Source: Arsenophonus sp048493715 (lineage in GTDB: Bacteria; Pseudomonadota; Gammaproteobacteria; Enterobacterales; Enterobacteriaceae). Taken from it: a stretch of 22,019 nucleotides of DNA. The stretch covers positions 1 through 22,019 of the forward strand of contig JBGDCZ010000041.1 in the NCBI GenBank assembly GCA_048493715.1, given 5' to 3'. The position numbers were made by a program, and so were the translations under genes. Position 1 is the stretch's first letter. Each line of letters starts with the position of its first letter. This document shows, piece after piece, positions 1 through 9,252 of the stretch. The notes beneath the pieces are model-generated. The model saw only the letters and a program-made list of their open reading frames with translations. It ran no database searches and was not told the origin of the DNA.

Positions 1-86
1 TTTGTTGTTTAAATGCACGGAATAAAAACTCTCCAATAAACCCGGGGTGGTTCAGCACAAAATAAAATTTTTAAAGGATATTAATA

Positions 87-616
87 ATGTATAAAGTAAT
101 CGTAGCAACCCGCAAATCCAGCTAAAATAAACGCTATTAACTTAGCCTTTGAAGCTGTTTTTGGTGCTGGCAATTATCAAATTGAGAGCATCATTGTTAG
201 TAGTAATGTAACCACAGCAACCGATTGGTAAGTACGGAAACTCGAACAGATGCGCGTCAACGTGTTATGGCTTCACGTCAAGTTCGTTTTGAAGCAAATT
301 TTGGGTTGCTATAGAAGCCGGCATTGAAGATGAAATGACTTTTGCTTAGATCGTAATTGAGCATAAAAAAATTCGTGGAGAATCCCGTTCTGCCAGTATT
401 ATGTTACCTGAACAAATTCTACTTAGTATCCGTGACGACCCGACCACGAGTGAGGCGATGTAATGGCTAACATTAAACATAGCGAAGGCGCAATTAATTT
501 CTTTACCAATGGTTTACTCAACCGTACCAGCGTCTACCAAAAAGCACTTATTTTGTGCACTGGTATCTATCCAACATAAAATTTATAAAAAACTTAATGT
601 GCTACATGACGACTAA
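87..616 (+). pseudogene. yjjX: Broken yjjX, inosine/xanthosine triphosphatase
   Basis: YjjX hydrolyses non-canonical ITP/XTP in the cytoplasm, keeping the nucleotide pool clean. The remnant begins with ATG at 87 after an AAAGGAT ribosome site and reads MYKVIVATRK, then shifts frame to NPAKINAINLAFEAVFG, which matches the family N-terminus. Further pieces in different frames are TETRTDARQRV, WVAIEAGIEDEMTF, RGESRSASIMLPEQI and, near the end, EGAINFFTNGLLNR and ALVSIQHKIYKKLN, finishing with TAA at 614-616. At least three frame changes and several in-frame stops (for example near 226 and 347) separate these blocks, so no full protein can be made. It lies next to trpR in convergent orientation, as in E. 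coli. Identification is firm from the order of blocks; the exact lesion positions are approximate. Confidence 0.85.
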
Positions 617-686
617 ATCATGTCAGCTTTGCCTAATCGTTTGAAGACAGACAAAAGGTAAGCTGTTTCGCAAACAATAAAACATT

Positions 687-1007
687 TTACGACCTGAGTA
701 ACTGTTGTTGCAACCAAGCTTTCACTTCACTAGTAGCACTTTTCAGACTATTGGAACCCCGCGTAATGGTTGCAATTCCGACACCTAATTCACTTTTCAG
801 CTCTCGCTGACTCATTTCACCTTCCATTAATGCCTGTATAATCCGAACTCTAGTCGCCAAAGCCATCCGTTCATCTGAGGTTAAGAATAATTGTAAAATG
901 GGTTGCTGTAACTCCTGTTGAAAAGCGTTGCGTAATAATTCCACGAAACATTGCCAATCGGTATTTTCTTCAGGTTGAAGTGCTGGATCAATAAGATAGT
1001 TTTCCAT
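687..1007 (-). CDS. trpR: Trp operon repressor TrpR
   Basis: TrpR binds L-tryptophan and represses the tryptophan biosynthesis genes and its own gene. The predicted 106-residue protein is essentially family length (E. coli 108) and is well conserved through the helix-turn-helix, with MSQRELKSELGVGIATITRG followed by SNSLK, and through the core helices (LTSDERMALATRVRIIQ). An open frame extends to a GTG at 1016, but the ATG at 1007 aligns with the family N-terminus and has GGTGGA just upstream, so I chose ATG. The gene follows the slt remnant closely on the same strand. An operator-like palindrome at 1020-1037 lies directly upstream, indicating autoregulation. The variable N-terminal 20 residues differ from E. 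coli, as expected. No lesion is seen; confidence is high. Confidence 0.95.
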   Translation of the reverse strand: MENYLIDPALQPEENTDWQCFVELLRNAFQQELQQPILQLFLTSDERMALATRVRIIQALMEGEMSQRELKSELGVGIATITRGSNSLKSATSEVKAWLQQQLLRS

Positions 1008-1019
1008 AATATCCACCGC

Positions 1020-1037
1020 ATACTATTTAACTAGTAC
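1020..1037 (-). promoter_or_regulatory. TrpR operator upstream of trpR
   Basis: On the minus strand this reads GTACTAGTTAAATAGTAT, which differs from the symmetric trp operator consensus (GTACTAGTT/AACTAGTAC) at two positions. It sits about a dozen bases upstream of the trpR ATG and contains TTAAAT as a possible -10 element, like the arrangement in which the trp operator covers the -10. A weak -35 (TTTATG) lies roughly 17 bases further upstream. The inference is that TrpR still represses itself. The site also overlaps the end of the slt remnant. Confidence 0.75.
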
Positions 1038-2581
1038 AATAGCATAACATAAACTATGATTGGATAAATATAAAAAGCACTAAAATAGTTCATCATCCCT
1101 TCACCATTTGTTAACAAATTAACTGAATTGCCGAGAAAATGTTGATAATAAAGGGTGTAAACCAGAACATTTTTAACATAACGTCGAGTTTCAGAAAATG
1201 AGATACTTTCAATAAAAGCGATAGCATTCAATTTTCCGTTACTGACTGCCAACCAACGACTAACTCTAGCAGGCCCTGCATTATAAGCAGCAATAGCTAA
1301 CACACGATTAAAACAAAATTGCTTCTAAATATGCTTTACCAATCTCAATATTTTTTCTGGATTAATCAATTACGACTATCGGTATAATCAGCGATACCAT
1401 TAGATTTTGCTACTTGTTGTGCCGTTTGTGGCATTAACTGCATTAAACCAATCGCACCTGCTGCCGAACGTATTTGTGGATTCTAACCACTTTCTTGCCG
1501 GGCAATCTCCATGGCAAAACTTTTATCAATTTTTTTATCTTTCGTATAGCGTTCAAACTCACGTTCCTAGACAATAGGAAAACGTTCTATTAAGTGATCC
1601 CAAAATTTACCAATTATAGTCGCCTGTACACTTAAATCAGCCCATCGATGCTCAAATGCGTAACGTGCTAGTTGCTTAGTTGCTGTTGGCGCCACTTGGC
1701 CTGCTGTATCGTTACATCAGCGAATATTGCCAGGCGATATCATCGTTTAATTGCTGCCGTTGTCTATGGCTCATTTTCTGTGCTTGGGTAATAATCGGGA
1801 TCACTATCTTACCCTTCTCTACTGATTGGCGAACAAAACGGCAAAAGATCTCCAATATTACTTGCCGGTTAAAATCAGAAGGTTTGACCATACGGGCAAA
1901 TTCCACAACAAAGGAGGGATCTTGCTGTAACGTGGCCAAGTGCTGACCAATGATTTGAGTTTTAGCTGGTAAACGATTTACTAAGCTGGCAATCAGAGTA
2001 GTACCATTGTTTTTGATAGCTAAAAAAATACGTTGCAAAATCAATTCAGTCGTTAATTGTCCAGCCTGTTGCCAAAGGGTAAAAAGTTGATCACACCCTT
2101 TAGGAAGTAAATAACCGTGTAGCCAAATCTCTTTCGCTTCCCGCCATACCACTTGCTTATTACCTGTTTACCATTTTGCATAGTAATAATTACAGCGTGC
2201 AATAATCGCTTTTGGTGGTTCGGGGCTAAAAGATAGCAGGCTCTGCCATTCGCCGTATTCGGCAAGCTGATTGACCAAAAGGGTTGCTAGTTTTTAGTTT
2301 AGCGGAAAATAAGGATACTGCCTAATAAAAGCCTTAACCTGCAGCACAGAAAGGGTATTAAGATGTTGCGTCAATCGTCAATATTCTAAATAAGGATAAA
2401 GCGGATAGTCAGTTAACATTGGCATCAAACGAGCTACTTGATTATCATCATTGGCATCCCACGTTTGTTTAATTGCCTGATAACGCTCTCGTTGAGCGGT
2501 CAATGAGTCACTCAATGGATGGAAAGATAACCACAGGATCATCAGTAATAATATCTCTTCCCGGCACTTTTTCGGCCCCAT
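1031..2581 (-). pseudogene. slt: Broken slt, soluble lytic murein transglycosylase
   Basis: Slt is a periplasmic exo-muramidase that cleaves the glycan strands of peptidoglycan. The remnant starts at 2581 with a short stretch including a hydrophobic signal-like segment (EILLLMILWLSFHPLSDSL) and then family-like superhelical sequence (RERYQAIKQTW). Pieces in other frames follow: 2265-2053, 2152-1712 (LILQRIFLAIKNNGTTLIAS, EFARMVKPSDF) and 1303-1031 (AIAAYNAGPARVSRWL, SFSETRRYVKNVLVYTLYYQ), the last being the conserved end of the catalytic domain. Stops and shifts interrupt each join, and 1304-1711 contains several stops. The total span is about 1.55 kb against roughly 1.9 kb in E. coli, so internal sequence is also missing. 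Position next to trpR agrees with E. coli order. Confidence 0.88.
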
Positions 2582-3014
2582 TGTTCACTCCTATCTACGA
2601 TAACAATATCTATATAAAAATATTATTACCGAAAACAAATATAATCAGTGTACTAATTTGAAAAATACTCATAAAAATATAATTTCATATGATTGCAAAA
2701 TTATTGCCAGTATGCCTGACAAGCAATAACCTATATAAAAACTAAAGTAGTGATGATAGTAAATAGGATGGTATATAATAACCAGCCAGCAACTTACCTG
2801 CTGAATAAAATGGCTCAATCTAATATGAATAAGGTAATCATTTATTTAGAAAAAACTTTATGGTAAAGATCATCCACAAATCGATTAAGATCACATTAAC
2901 ATTATTAATCGCAATTTAGGCATAATTTTAAAAGGTGCCTGAATATTTTCTTCAAATTAGATAAACAACACATTGATATCTAAAATTATCCAATTAGCTA
3001 AAAGGTAGAATAAA
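2582..3014. other. Gene-free divergent spacer between slt remnant and ettA
   Basis: This 433-base AT-rich stretch separates the minus-strand slt remnant from plus-strand ettA. I see no protein with family resemblance and no RNA gene. A TATAAT at 2774-2779 has no good -35 partner. A better promoter candidate for ettA lies at 2958-2986 and is listed separately. Confidence 0.6.
2958..2986 (+). promoter_or_regulatory. Possible ettA promoter
   Basis: TAGATA at 2958-2963 (four of six matches to the -35 consensus) and TAAAAT at 2981-2986 (five of six matches to the -10) are separated by 17 bases. They end about 28 bases before the ettA start. In sequence this AT-rich, chance matches are common, so this is only a candidate. 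Confidence 0.3.
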
Positions 3015-4682
3015 TTGGCACAGTTCGTCTATTCCATGCATCTAGTGGGAAAAATTGTCCCACCCAAAAGACATATCTTAAAAAATATCTCTCTTAGCTT
3101 CTTCCCTGGTGCCAAAATTGGTGTTCTCGGTCTTAATGGAGCGGGTAAATCAACATTACTTCGTATTATGGCTGGTATTGATACTGAAATAGAAGGTGAA
3201 GCACGCCCCAATTCAGGGATCAAAATTGGCTATTTACCCCAAGAACCCAAACTCAATCCTAACCATACTGTCCGTGAAGCAGTGGAAGAAGCTGTCAGTG
3301 AAATAAAAAATGCTCTTACTCGCCTTGATGAAGTTTATGCAGCCTACGCTGAGCCTGATGCTGATTTTGATAAATTGGCAAAACAACAAGCAGAGTTAGA
3401 AGCTATTTTGCAATCACATGATGGACATAATTTAGATAACCAATTAGAACGTGCAGCTGATGCACTACGTTTACCCTCTTGGGAGACTAAAATAGCACAA
3501 CTTTCAGGCGGAGAGCGGCGTCGGGTAGCCATTTGTCGTCTATTGTTAGAAAAACCCGATATGCTATTACTTGACGAACCCACTAACCATTTAGATGCAG
3601 AATCGGTTGCTTGGTTAGAGCGTTTTCTATACGATTATGAAGGTACTGTGGTCGCTATCACTCATGATCGCTATTTTCTGGATAACGTTGCTGGTTGGAT
3701 ACTGGAACTTGATCGTGGCGAAGGTATTCCTTGGCAAGGTAATTACTCCTCTTGGTTAGAACAAAAAGAGGCTCGTTTAGCACAGGAATCTTCCAGCGAC
3801 GCTGCCCGCCGTAAATCGATCGAAAAAGAACTGGAGTGGATCCGGCAAAATCCTAAAGGCCGTCAAGCAAAAGGAAAAGCGCGTTTAGCTCGTTTTGAAG
3901 AGTTAAATAGCGTTGAGTATCAAAAGCGTAATGAAACCAGTGAGCTCTTCATTCCGCCAGGACCACGTCTTGGAGACAAAGTCTTAACGGTAGAAAATCT
4001 TAGCAAATCCTATGGTGAGCGGGTTTTAATTGAAAACCTCAGTTTCTCGATCCCCAAAGGGGCTATCGTTGGTATTATCGGCCCAAATGGCGCAGGCAAG
4101 TCGACACTTTTTCGTATGATTTCAGGTCAAGAGCAGCCTGACTCGGGTAGCATAACCTTAGGTGAAACCGTTAAAATTGCCTCAGTTGATCAGTTCCGTG
4201 ACACAATGAACAATAATAAAACGGTGTGGGAAGAGGTGTCCGGCGGGCAAGACATTATGCGGATCGGTAATTTCGAAATCCTAAGTAGAGCTTATGTCGG
4301 ACGTTTTAATTTCAAAGGCGTTAATCAGGGTAAGCGAGTTGGAGAACTTTCTGGTGGTGAACGTGGCCGTTTACACCTGGCAAAACTACTCCAAGTCGGT
4401 GGGAATATGCTACTACTGGATGAGCCAACCAACGATCTGGATGTCGAAACGCTGCGAGCATTAGAAAATGCATTACTGGAATTTCCGGGCAGTGCTTTAG
4501 TTATTTCCCATGATCGCTGGTTCCTTGATCGTATTGCCAGCCATATTATTGATTATCAAGATGAAGGGAAAGTCACTTTCTTCGAAGGTAATTTCAGTGA
4601 ATATGAAGAGTATAAAAAACGGACATTGGGCGCTGATGCGCTAGGACCTCATCGCATCAAATATAAAAAAATGAGTAAATAA
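3015..4682 (+). CDS. ettA: Energy-dependent translational throttle EttA (ABC-F)
   Basis: EttA is a cytoplasmic ABC-F ATPase that binds the ribosomal E site and gates the first elongation step according to ATP/ADP ratio. The 555-residue protein has the full family length. Two ABC domains are intact: Walker A GLNGAGKS at 39-46 and GPNGAGKS at about 356-363, signature LSGGE at 163-167 and 445-449, and Walker B glutamates E188 and E470. The basic linker between them (about 265-300, RRKSIEKELEWIRQ and KGRQAKGKARLARFEEL) is the P-site tRNA interaction motif that marks ABC-F proteins. The start is TTG at 3015 with AAAGG ten bases upstream; MAQFVYSMHLVGK matches the family N-terminus, so no other start fits. 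A strong two-way terminator follows immediately. No lesion is seen. Confidence 0.97.
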   Translation: MAQFVYSMHLVGKIVPPKRHILKNISLSFFPGAKIGVLGLNGAGKSTLLRIMAGIDTEIEGEARPNSGIKIGYLPQEPKLNPNHTVREAVEEAVSEIKNALTRLDEVYAAYAEPDADFDKLAKQQAELEAILQSHDGHNLDNQLERAADALRLPSWETKIAQLSGGERRRVAICRLLLEKPDMLLLDEPTNHLDAESVAWLERFLYDYEGTVVAITHDRYFLDNVAGWILELDRGEGIPWQGNYSSWLEQKEARLAQESSSDAARRKSIEKELEWIRQNPKGRQAKGKARLARFEELNSVEYQKRNETSELFIPPGPRLGDKVLTVENLSKSYGERVLIENLSFSIPKGAIVGIIGPNGAGKSTLFRMISGQEQPDSGSITLGETVKIASVDQFRDTMNNNKTVWEEVSGGQDIMRIGNFEILSRAYVGRFNFKGVNQGKRVGELSGGERGRLHLAKLLQVGGNMLLLDEPTNDLDVETLRALENALLEFPGSALVISHDRWFLDRIASHIIDYQDEGKVTFFEGNFSEYEEYKKRTLGADALGPHRIKYKKMSK

Positions 4683-4696
4683 ATAACCCAAATAGG

Positions 4697-4727
4697 ATAA
4701 GGCTTGTTACTGCAAGCCTTATTATTT
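4697..4727. terminator. Bidirectional terminator between convergent ettA and nadR
   Basis: ATAAGGCTTG (4697-4706) and CAAGCCTTAT (4713-4722) form a perfect 10 bp stem with a TTACTG loop. A T-rich tail follows on the plus strand, and A residues on the other side give a T-rich exit on the minus strand. The right arm touches the nadR stop codon (4722-4724), so it probably serves both genes. Confidence 0.8.
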
Positions 4728-5972
4728 AGAGGCCGGTGAATTTTCATCCATCATAAGTAGTTGCTGAACCAGCTCAACACAACGTAAAAAACGGTCATCA
4801 TAATTAGGCGAATTGACCACCACAAATTCCACTTGATTTTCCAGTAAGAGATCAATCAATAAATTTTGAAATGTTATACGTTCCTCATCACTGCCCAAAC
4901 TACGCAATCCATCAGCAACCCATGGGGTATTATTTTCTAACAAGATCACCAAGTCAAAACGATATTCATCAATCAGTGCTTGCACAAAAGGGTGAGCCTT
5001 ACCTTCATAGTGCATACAAAAAGCTTGGGTGGTAATAAAATCAGTATCGATAAACGCCACTTTATTGGCATACTTAACTGCAAAGTCAATATATTTTGCA
5101 TGCCCTAATGCGATCTTGTCATAGTCAGAATATTGTAACGCCATCTCATCACCGCCTAAATGAGAAAAAACGTAATAACGTCCATATTCCCATGCACTGG
5201 TGGTGTTAAAAATATTAGCTAGTTTGTTAACTAAAGTTGATTTACCACTTGATTCTCCACCTAATATGGCAACCTTACGGACAAAAAAAGGTTTTACTTC
5301 TGTTGGAATATATTCCCAATAACGAAATGGAGCTTGCCTAATTTGATTGCCACTAATATTCATAAATGTGCGTTCAGGATCGATAAGCACGACTTCTGCC
5401 TCAAGATATTTTTTATAATGAGCAATATCTTCTACTTCACCAGAATAAATAAATTGTGGGTGAATATTCTTGGCCATTAAAAAATTTTTCATTCCTTCAC
5501 TCCACGCTTGCCAGCCATGTGGATACGGCTCTATGCCCTGTTCATCAAAAGAATGAATATAAATATTTTTTTGATACTTAAAGGTTTGTAATAACCAGCG
5601 TAGCCGATCGCTTACTGTAGGTTGCTGTGACATAGAACTATCGATAAAAAGCGCTCTATCTCGAGGTTCATCATGACAAAGAATAACATTTAATTCATCA
5701 ACTTGACTACAGGCACGCTGGATCAAATAAATATGCCCGGTATGTAATGGATAAAACTTACCAAATACCACCCCAACACTTTTAGGCTTTAACGGATATT
5801 CAATATTTAAAAAACGATGTAAGGCAGCAATTTTTCGCGCGCTAGGATTGTTAATTTTATCATTAATTAATTGACTCAAATAACCTTTTGTCATACCGCA
5901 AACTGTAGCAATCTGTTGTAGAGTACAACCAGTTTGCTTGATTGCATGTTTCAAGTAATCAAACTGTTTCAT
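4722..5972 (-). CDS. nadR: NadR: NAD regulator, NMN adenylyltransferase, ribosylnicotinamide kinase
   Basis: NadR is a trifunctional protein that represses NAD synthesis and uptake genes, phosphorylates nicotinamide riboside and adenylylates NMN. All three domains are present in the 416-residue product (E. coli about 410). An N-terminal helix-turn-helix lies at about 17-38 (TLQQIATVCGMTKGYLSQL). The nucleotidyltransferase motif GKFYPLHTGH is at 71-80, with ISGNQIR further on. The C-terminal kinase has P-loop GGESSGKST at about 238-246. An in-frame GTG at 5978 overlaps the GGAG ribosome site (5978-5981), whereas the ATG at 5972 sits five bases after it and aligns with the family start, so I chose the ATG. 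The gene starts about a dozen bases after radA ends, pointing to a serB-radA-nadR operon. Confidence 0.96.
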   Translation of the reverse strand: MKQFDYLKHAIKQTGCTLQQIATVCGMTKGYLSQLINDKINNPSARKIAALHRFLNIEYPLKPKSVGVVFGKFYPLHTGHIYLIQRACSQVDELNVILCHDEPRDRALFIDSSMSQQPTVSDRLRWLLQTFKYQKNIYIHSFDEQGIEPYPHGWQAWSEGMKNFLMAKNIHPQFIYSGEVEDIAHYKKYLEAEVVLIDPERTFMNISGNQIRQAPFRYWEYIPTEVKPFFVRKVAILGGESSGKSTLVNKLANIFNTTSAWEYGRYYVFSHLGGDEMALQYSDYDKIALGHAKYIDFAVKYANKVAFIDTDFITTQAFCMHYEGKAHPFVQALIDEYRFDLVILLENNTPWVADGLRSLGSDEERITFQNLLIDLLLENQVEFVVVNSPNYDDRFLRCVELVQQLLMMDENSPASK

Positions 5973-5983
5973 AGCCACTCCGG

Positions 5984-7366
5984 TTAGTCAAAGTCTTCCA
6001 TAACCGTTAATGCCTCTGACAGTTTTTTAACACCAAACAACTGCATATTGGGTAATGATTTTTTGGGTACATTAGCAAAAGGAACAATCGCACGTTTAAA
6101 ACCATGTTTTGCCGCCTCAATGATCCGCTCTTGTCCACTAGGTACCGGACGGATTTCACCGGCCAATCCAACCTCACCAAAAACCACAACATCACACGGC
6201 AGTGGGCGATTACGAAAACTTGAGACTAAAGAAAACAGTAAAGCAAGATCAGCACTGGTTTCCGTCACTTTAACCCCACCGACAACATTAACAAAAACAT
6301 CTTGATCAGACATTTGTAATCCTCCATGCCGATGCAAAATAGCCAGCAAAATAGCTAATCTATTTTGCTCCAAACCAACAGCAACACGTCGTGGATTAGT
6401 TAACAGTGAATAATCCACTAACGCTTGAATTTCCACCAGCAATGGGCGCGTCCCCTCCCAGACAACCATCACCGAGCTACCCGATGTGATCTCTTCTCCG
6501 CGACTAAGAAAAATAGCGGATGGGTTATTCACTTCTTTTAACCCTTTCTCCGTCATGGCAAATACACCAAGCTCATTAACCGCACCAAACCGATTCTTAT
6601 GGCTTCTTAAAGTACGAAATCGTGAGTCGGCTTCACCATCGAGCATTACCGAACAATCAATACAGTGTTCAAGTACTTTGGGGCCGGCCAAAGAACCATC
6701 TTTAGTCACATGCCCTACCATAATAATGGCTATACCGTGTGTTTTAGCAAAGCGGGTAAGATAGGCGGCAGTTTCTCGCACTTGTGCCACACTACCCGGT
6801 GATGACTGTATATCCGCCATATGCATAACCTGAATAGAATCAATTACCATTAATTTTGGCTGTTCCTGCTCGGCAATTAAACAAATTTGCTCAATACTAG
6901 TTTCAGATAGCATATTGAGATGCTCGGACGGTAATCCTAATCGATGAGCTCTCATCGCCACTTGCTGCAAAGACTCTTCACCGGTAACGTATAAAGTTTT
7001 TATTTGTGATGAAAGTCGACACATGGTTTGCAACAGCAATGTACTTTTACCGGCACCTGGATTTCCACCAATTAAGATAGCGCTACCCGGAACCACTCCA
7101 CCACCAAGCACACGATCAAATTCTTTAAATTCAGTAGAAAAACGCGGCAATGCTTCTAAACTGATGGCAGATAATTTCTGCACTTGATTACCGGCAGCGT
7201 TGCCAGCATAACCATTAAAACGCTCTGCTCGCGAGGAAGAACTGGCTGCTAAACTTACCTTTGTGATGGTATTCCAGCTATGACAAGCAATGCATTGCCC
7301 TTGCCATCGAGGATAATCTGCACCACATTCATTACAAACAAATACTCTTTTTACTGCTTTTGCCAC
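5984..7366 (-). CDS. radA: DNA repair protein RadA
   Basis: RadA is a RecA-like ATPase that drives branch migration of recombination intermediates during DNA repair. The 460-residue protein has exactly the E. coli length. It carries a C4 zinc finger (C11, C14, C25, C28 in CNECGADYPRWQGQCIAC), a Walker A GGNPGAGKST at 101-110, a Walker B-like PKLMVIDSIQ at 171-180 and the RadA-specific KNRFG motif at 258-262. A C-terminal Lon-protease-like domain follows (about 290-460, including DQDVFVNVVGGVKVTETSAD and FGEVGLAGEIRPV). It lies 33 bases after serB and 11 bases before nadR's start region, all on the minus strand. No lesions are seen. Confidence is high. Confidence 0.97.
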   Translation of the reverse strand: MAKAVKRVFVCNECGADYPRWQGQCIACHSWNTITKVSLAASSSSRAERFNGYAGNAAGNQVQKLSAISLEALPRFSTEFKEFDRVLGGGVVPGSAILIGGNPGAGKSTLLLQTMCRLSSQIKTLYVTGEESLQQVAMRAHRLGLPSEHLNMLSETSIEQICLIAEQEQPKLMVIDSIQVMHMADIQSSPGSVAQVRETAAYLTRFAKTHGIAIIMVGHVTKDGSLAGPKVLEHCIDCSVMLDGEADSRFRTLRSHKNRFGAVNELGVFAMTEKGLKEVNNPSAIFLSRGEEITSGSSVMVVWEGTRPLLVEIQALVDYSLLTNPRRVAVGLEQNRLAILLAILHRHGGLQMSDQDVFVNVVGGVKVTETSADLALLFSLVSSFRNRPLPCDVVVFGEVGLAGEIRPVPSGQERIIEAAKHGFKRAIVPFANVPKKSLPNMQLFGVKKLSEALTVMEDFD

Positions 7367-7399
7367 GCCTATTGCCTCTCTGCTGTCATGTTCTGATCT

Positions 7400-8377
7400 T
7401 TAACGCTCTTCATGTTTTAAAGCACCACTTAAAATACAAAGCACTGCCATTAAATCAGCATGTTGAATCGTTACTTTGGCCTTGGCCTGCACTTTAGGTT
7501 TAGCATGGTAAGCAATACCCAGTCCCGCCCTACAGATCATTTTTACATCATTCGCGCCATCACCAATGGCAACCGTTTGCTCGATTGGAATAGAATATTG
7601 CCGGGCTAATTTTATTAACGTTTGCGCTTTGACTTTAGCATCAACAATGTTGCCATTCAGTTTACCTGTTAATTTGTTATCTTTAATTTCTAGTCTGTTA
7701 GCAACCGTTGCTGTCAATTTTAATTTTTCTTTTAAATAATTAGTAAAAAAACTAAATCCACCCGAAATAATAACAACATGCCAGTCAAAAGACTGTAATT
7801 TACGAACCAAACTGGTCAAGCCTGGTGTTAGAGGCATATGCTCTAATACTTTGTGCAAAATTTGCACATCCGTTCCGGCAAGTAGTTTAACTCGTGCTTT
7901 TAGACTTTCACTAAAATCAATTTCCCCTTGCATAGCACGTTCAGTAATTTCTGTAACCTGCAGACCAACTCCCGCCAGACGAGCAATTTCATCGATGCAT
8001 TCAATTTGAATTGCCGTTGAATCCATATCCATCACCAATAATCCTGGCACACGTAAACGGGGAATGTTACCCAGTGGCACGACATCTAGACTACATTCTT
8101 CAGTTATTTTTTTTATTTTTGCAGTTAAACTACCGGCGATACGAACGACTTGATAATCATCAATCCACCAAGAAGAAACAATGACAATGGCGTTACCCGA
8201 GCGTTTTTGAAAGTGACTAATACGTTGTTTATTAAGCCCTCGCCCATAAAGCAACCAACCACTATCACCAGCCCGATAATCCAATGGCATCATTTCTTCG
8301 CCACTTAATGAAAGTGGTAATCCTGGCCACTTTTGGATCTCATTAGGCAAATAACAATAAGTTAAACTGGTCGACAT
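7400..8377 (-). CDS. serB: Phosphoserine phosphatase SerB
   Basis: SerB catalyses the last step of serine biosynthesis, dephosphorylating L-phosphoserine in the cytoplasm. The 325-residue protein matches the family length (E. coli 322). The N-terminal domain contains WPGLPLSLSGEEMMPLDY and SGWLLYGRGL. The HAD-type core has the catalytic DMDST at 117-121 (nucleophile D117, acid/base D119), IISGGFSFF as motif II and GDGANDVKMI as the metal-binding motif. An AGGAG ribosome site lies nine bases before the ATG. It is divergent from smp and heads the probable serB-radA-nadR unit, as in E. coli. It appears intact, so the cell likely keeps serine synthesis if serA/serC are present elsewhere. Confidence 0.97.
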   Translation of the reverse strand: MSTSLTYCYLPNEIQKWPGLPLSLSGEEMMPLDYRAGDSGWLLYGRGLNKQRISHFQKRSGNAIVIVSSWWIDDYQVVRIAGSLTAKIKKITEECSLDVVPLGNIPRLRVPGLLVMDMDSTAIQIECIDEIARLAGVGLQVTEITERAMQGEIDFSESLKARVKLLAGTDVQILHKVLEHMPLTPGLTSLVRKLQSFDWHVVIISGGFSFFTNYLKEKLKLTATVANRLEIKDNKLTGKLNGNIVDAKVKAQTLIKLARQYSIPIEQTVAIGDGANDVKMICRAGLGIAYHAKPKVQAKAKVTIQHADLMAVLCILSGALKHEER

Positions 8378-8497
8378 TAATTCATACTCCTATAATCCAA
8401 TAACGACAATTAGCCAACAAAAAAACTCCTTTTCAAACTACCTTATCATCACAACCTCTGGCAATATGATAATTAACTAAGTTTAAAAGAGCCTATT

Positions 8498-9156
8498 ATG
8501 ACTAAAACGAAATTAAAGTTTCGATTACATAAAACAATTATCATTTTAATTTGCATCTCCTTACTAGTTATTCTAATCGAAGGAGTTAGCTATTTTGGTC
8601 GTTCACAACAGCAAATCAGAGTTGAACAGTTTAAAGAGCTTGCCCAAACACTAGCTGAGCAAGTTGCCTTTAGCTTGTCCAATTATATACAAAGTGATGG
8701 TAAGAATTTTAATAATGAACAGATCCTTGCCATTCTTAAGCAATTAATAATCAATGCACATATATTCTCGATGCAAGCGTCTATTTGAATGACGGCACTC
8801 AAATTCAACATGCCGGTGAAAAGGTGGCTTCACGAGAGCGGTTATCTCTTAATCAACCTCCATCCCACAACTATGTTAATTACCAATTGATTGTTCCAAT
8901 CTTAGATACCGAAAAACCAAAAGGCTTTTTACGTTTAACCATCGATGCACATCAATTTAGTATAGGATCTAAACAAATAGATAATATGGCTAATTTATTA
9001 AGGATTATGCTACTCTTAGCGTTGATTATCGGTTTTATCTTGGCTAATGTCTTAGCTAGATCCATCGCCATTAATTGGCCAAAAATACCTTTTATACCAA
9101 ACATTAATAAACAATCAGCTAATCATTACAAAAGAAATAAAATTACAAAAAAATAA
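8498..9156 (+). pseudogene. smp: smp (ytjB) split by one frameshift
   Basis: Smp/YtjB is a small inner-membrane protein of unclear function, named for its link to SerB in enterobacteria. The first part (8498-8788, 96 residues) has a basic N-terminus and a membrane helix at about 14-31 (IIILICISLLVILIEGVSYF). The second (8785-9156) continues the family sequence with LNDGTQIQHAGE, PKGFLRLTIDAHQFS and a second membrane helix (LLRIMLLLALIIGFILANVL). The frame changes near 8760-8764: the expected ILDASVYLNDG is present, but one frame away. The two frames overlap by four bases (TTGA), which could allow weak translational coupling. A broken gene or a sequencing error is more likely. Together the parts have family length (about 215 residues). 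Confidence 0.8.
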
Positions 9157-9195
9157 AGCATAGTTATTGAGTAGATTAAAAATCACAATATCAAT

Positions 9196-9231
9196 AACCA
9201 AAAAAGCAGATTAAAATCTGCTTTTTTGGTT
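9196..9231. terminator. Bidirectional terminator between smp and deoD
   Basis: AACCAAAAAAGCAGAT (9196-9211) and ATCTGCTTTTTTGGTT (9216-9231) form a perfect 16 bp inverted repeat with a four-base loop TAAA. The inner GC-containing stem is flanked by six A on one side and six T on the other, so it can stop transcription from both convergent genes. Confidence 0.9.
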
Positions 9232-9252
9232 TGTTTATATTTAATTATTTTT

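Noticed and set aside
1..57. A minus-strand open frame running off the left edge (VLNHPGFIGEFLFRAFKQQ)
   Set aside because: Too short, with no ribosome site and no family I can name; gpmB would be expected there in E. coli order, but the residues do not match its start.
1680..1946. Plus-strand 88-residue open frame inside slt
   Set aside because: It is the antisense of clear slt blocks and has no ribosome site or recognisable family.
2761..2785. TATAAT at 2774 as a promoter
   Set aside because: The hexamer is perfect, but no -35 element with proper spacing exists, and such matches are common at this base composition.
6048..6764. Plus-strand open frames opposite radA
   Set aside because: They are shadow frames of the strongly conserved RadA coding sequence.
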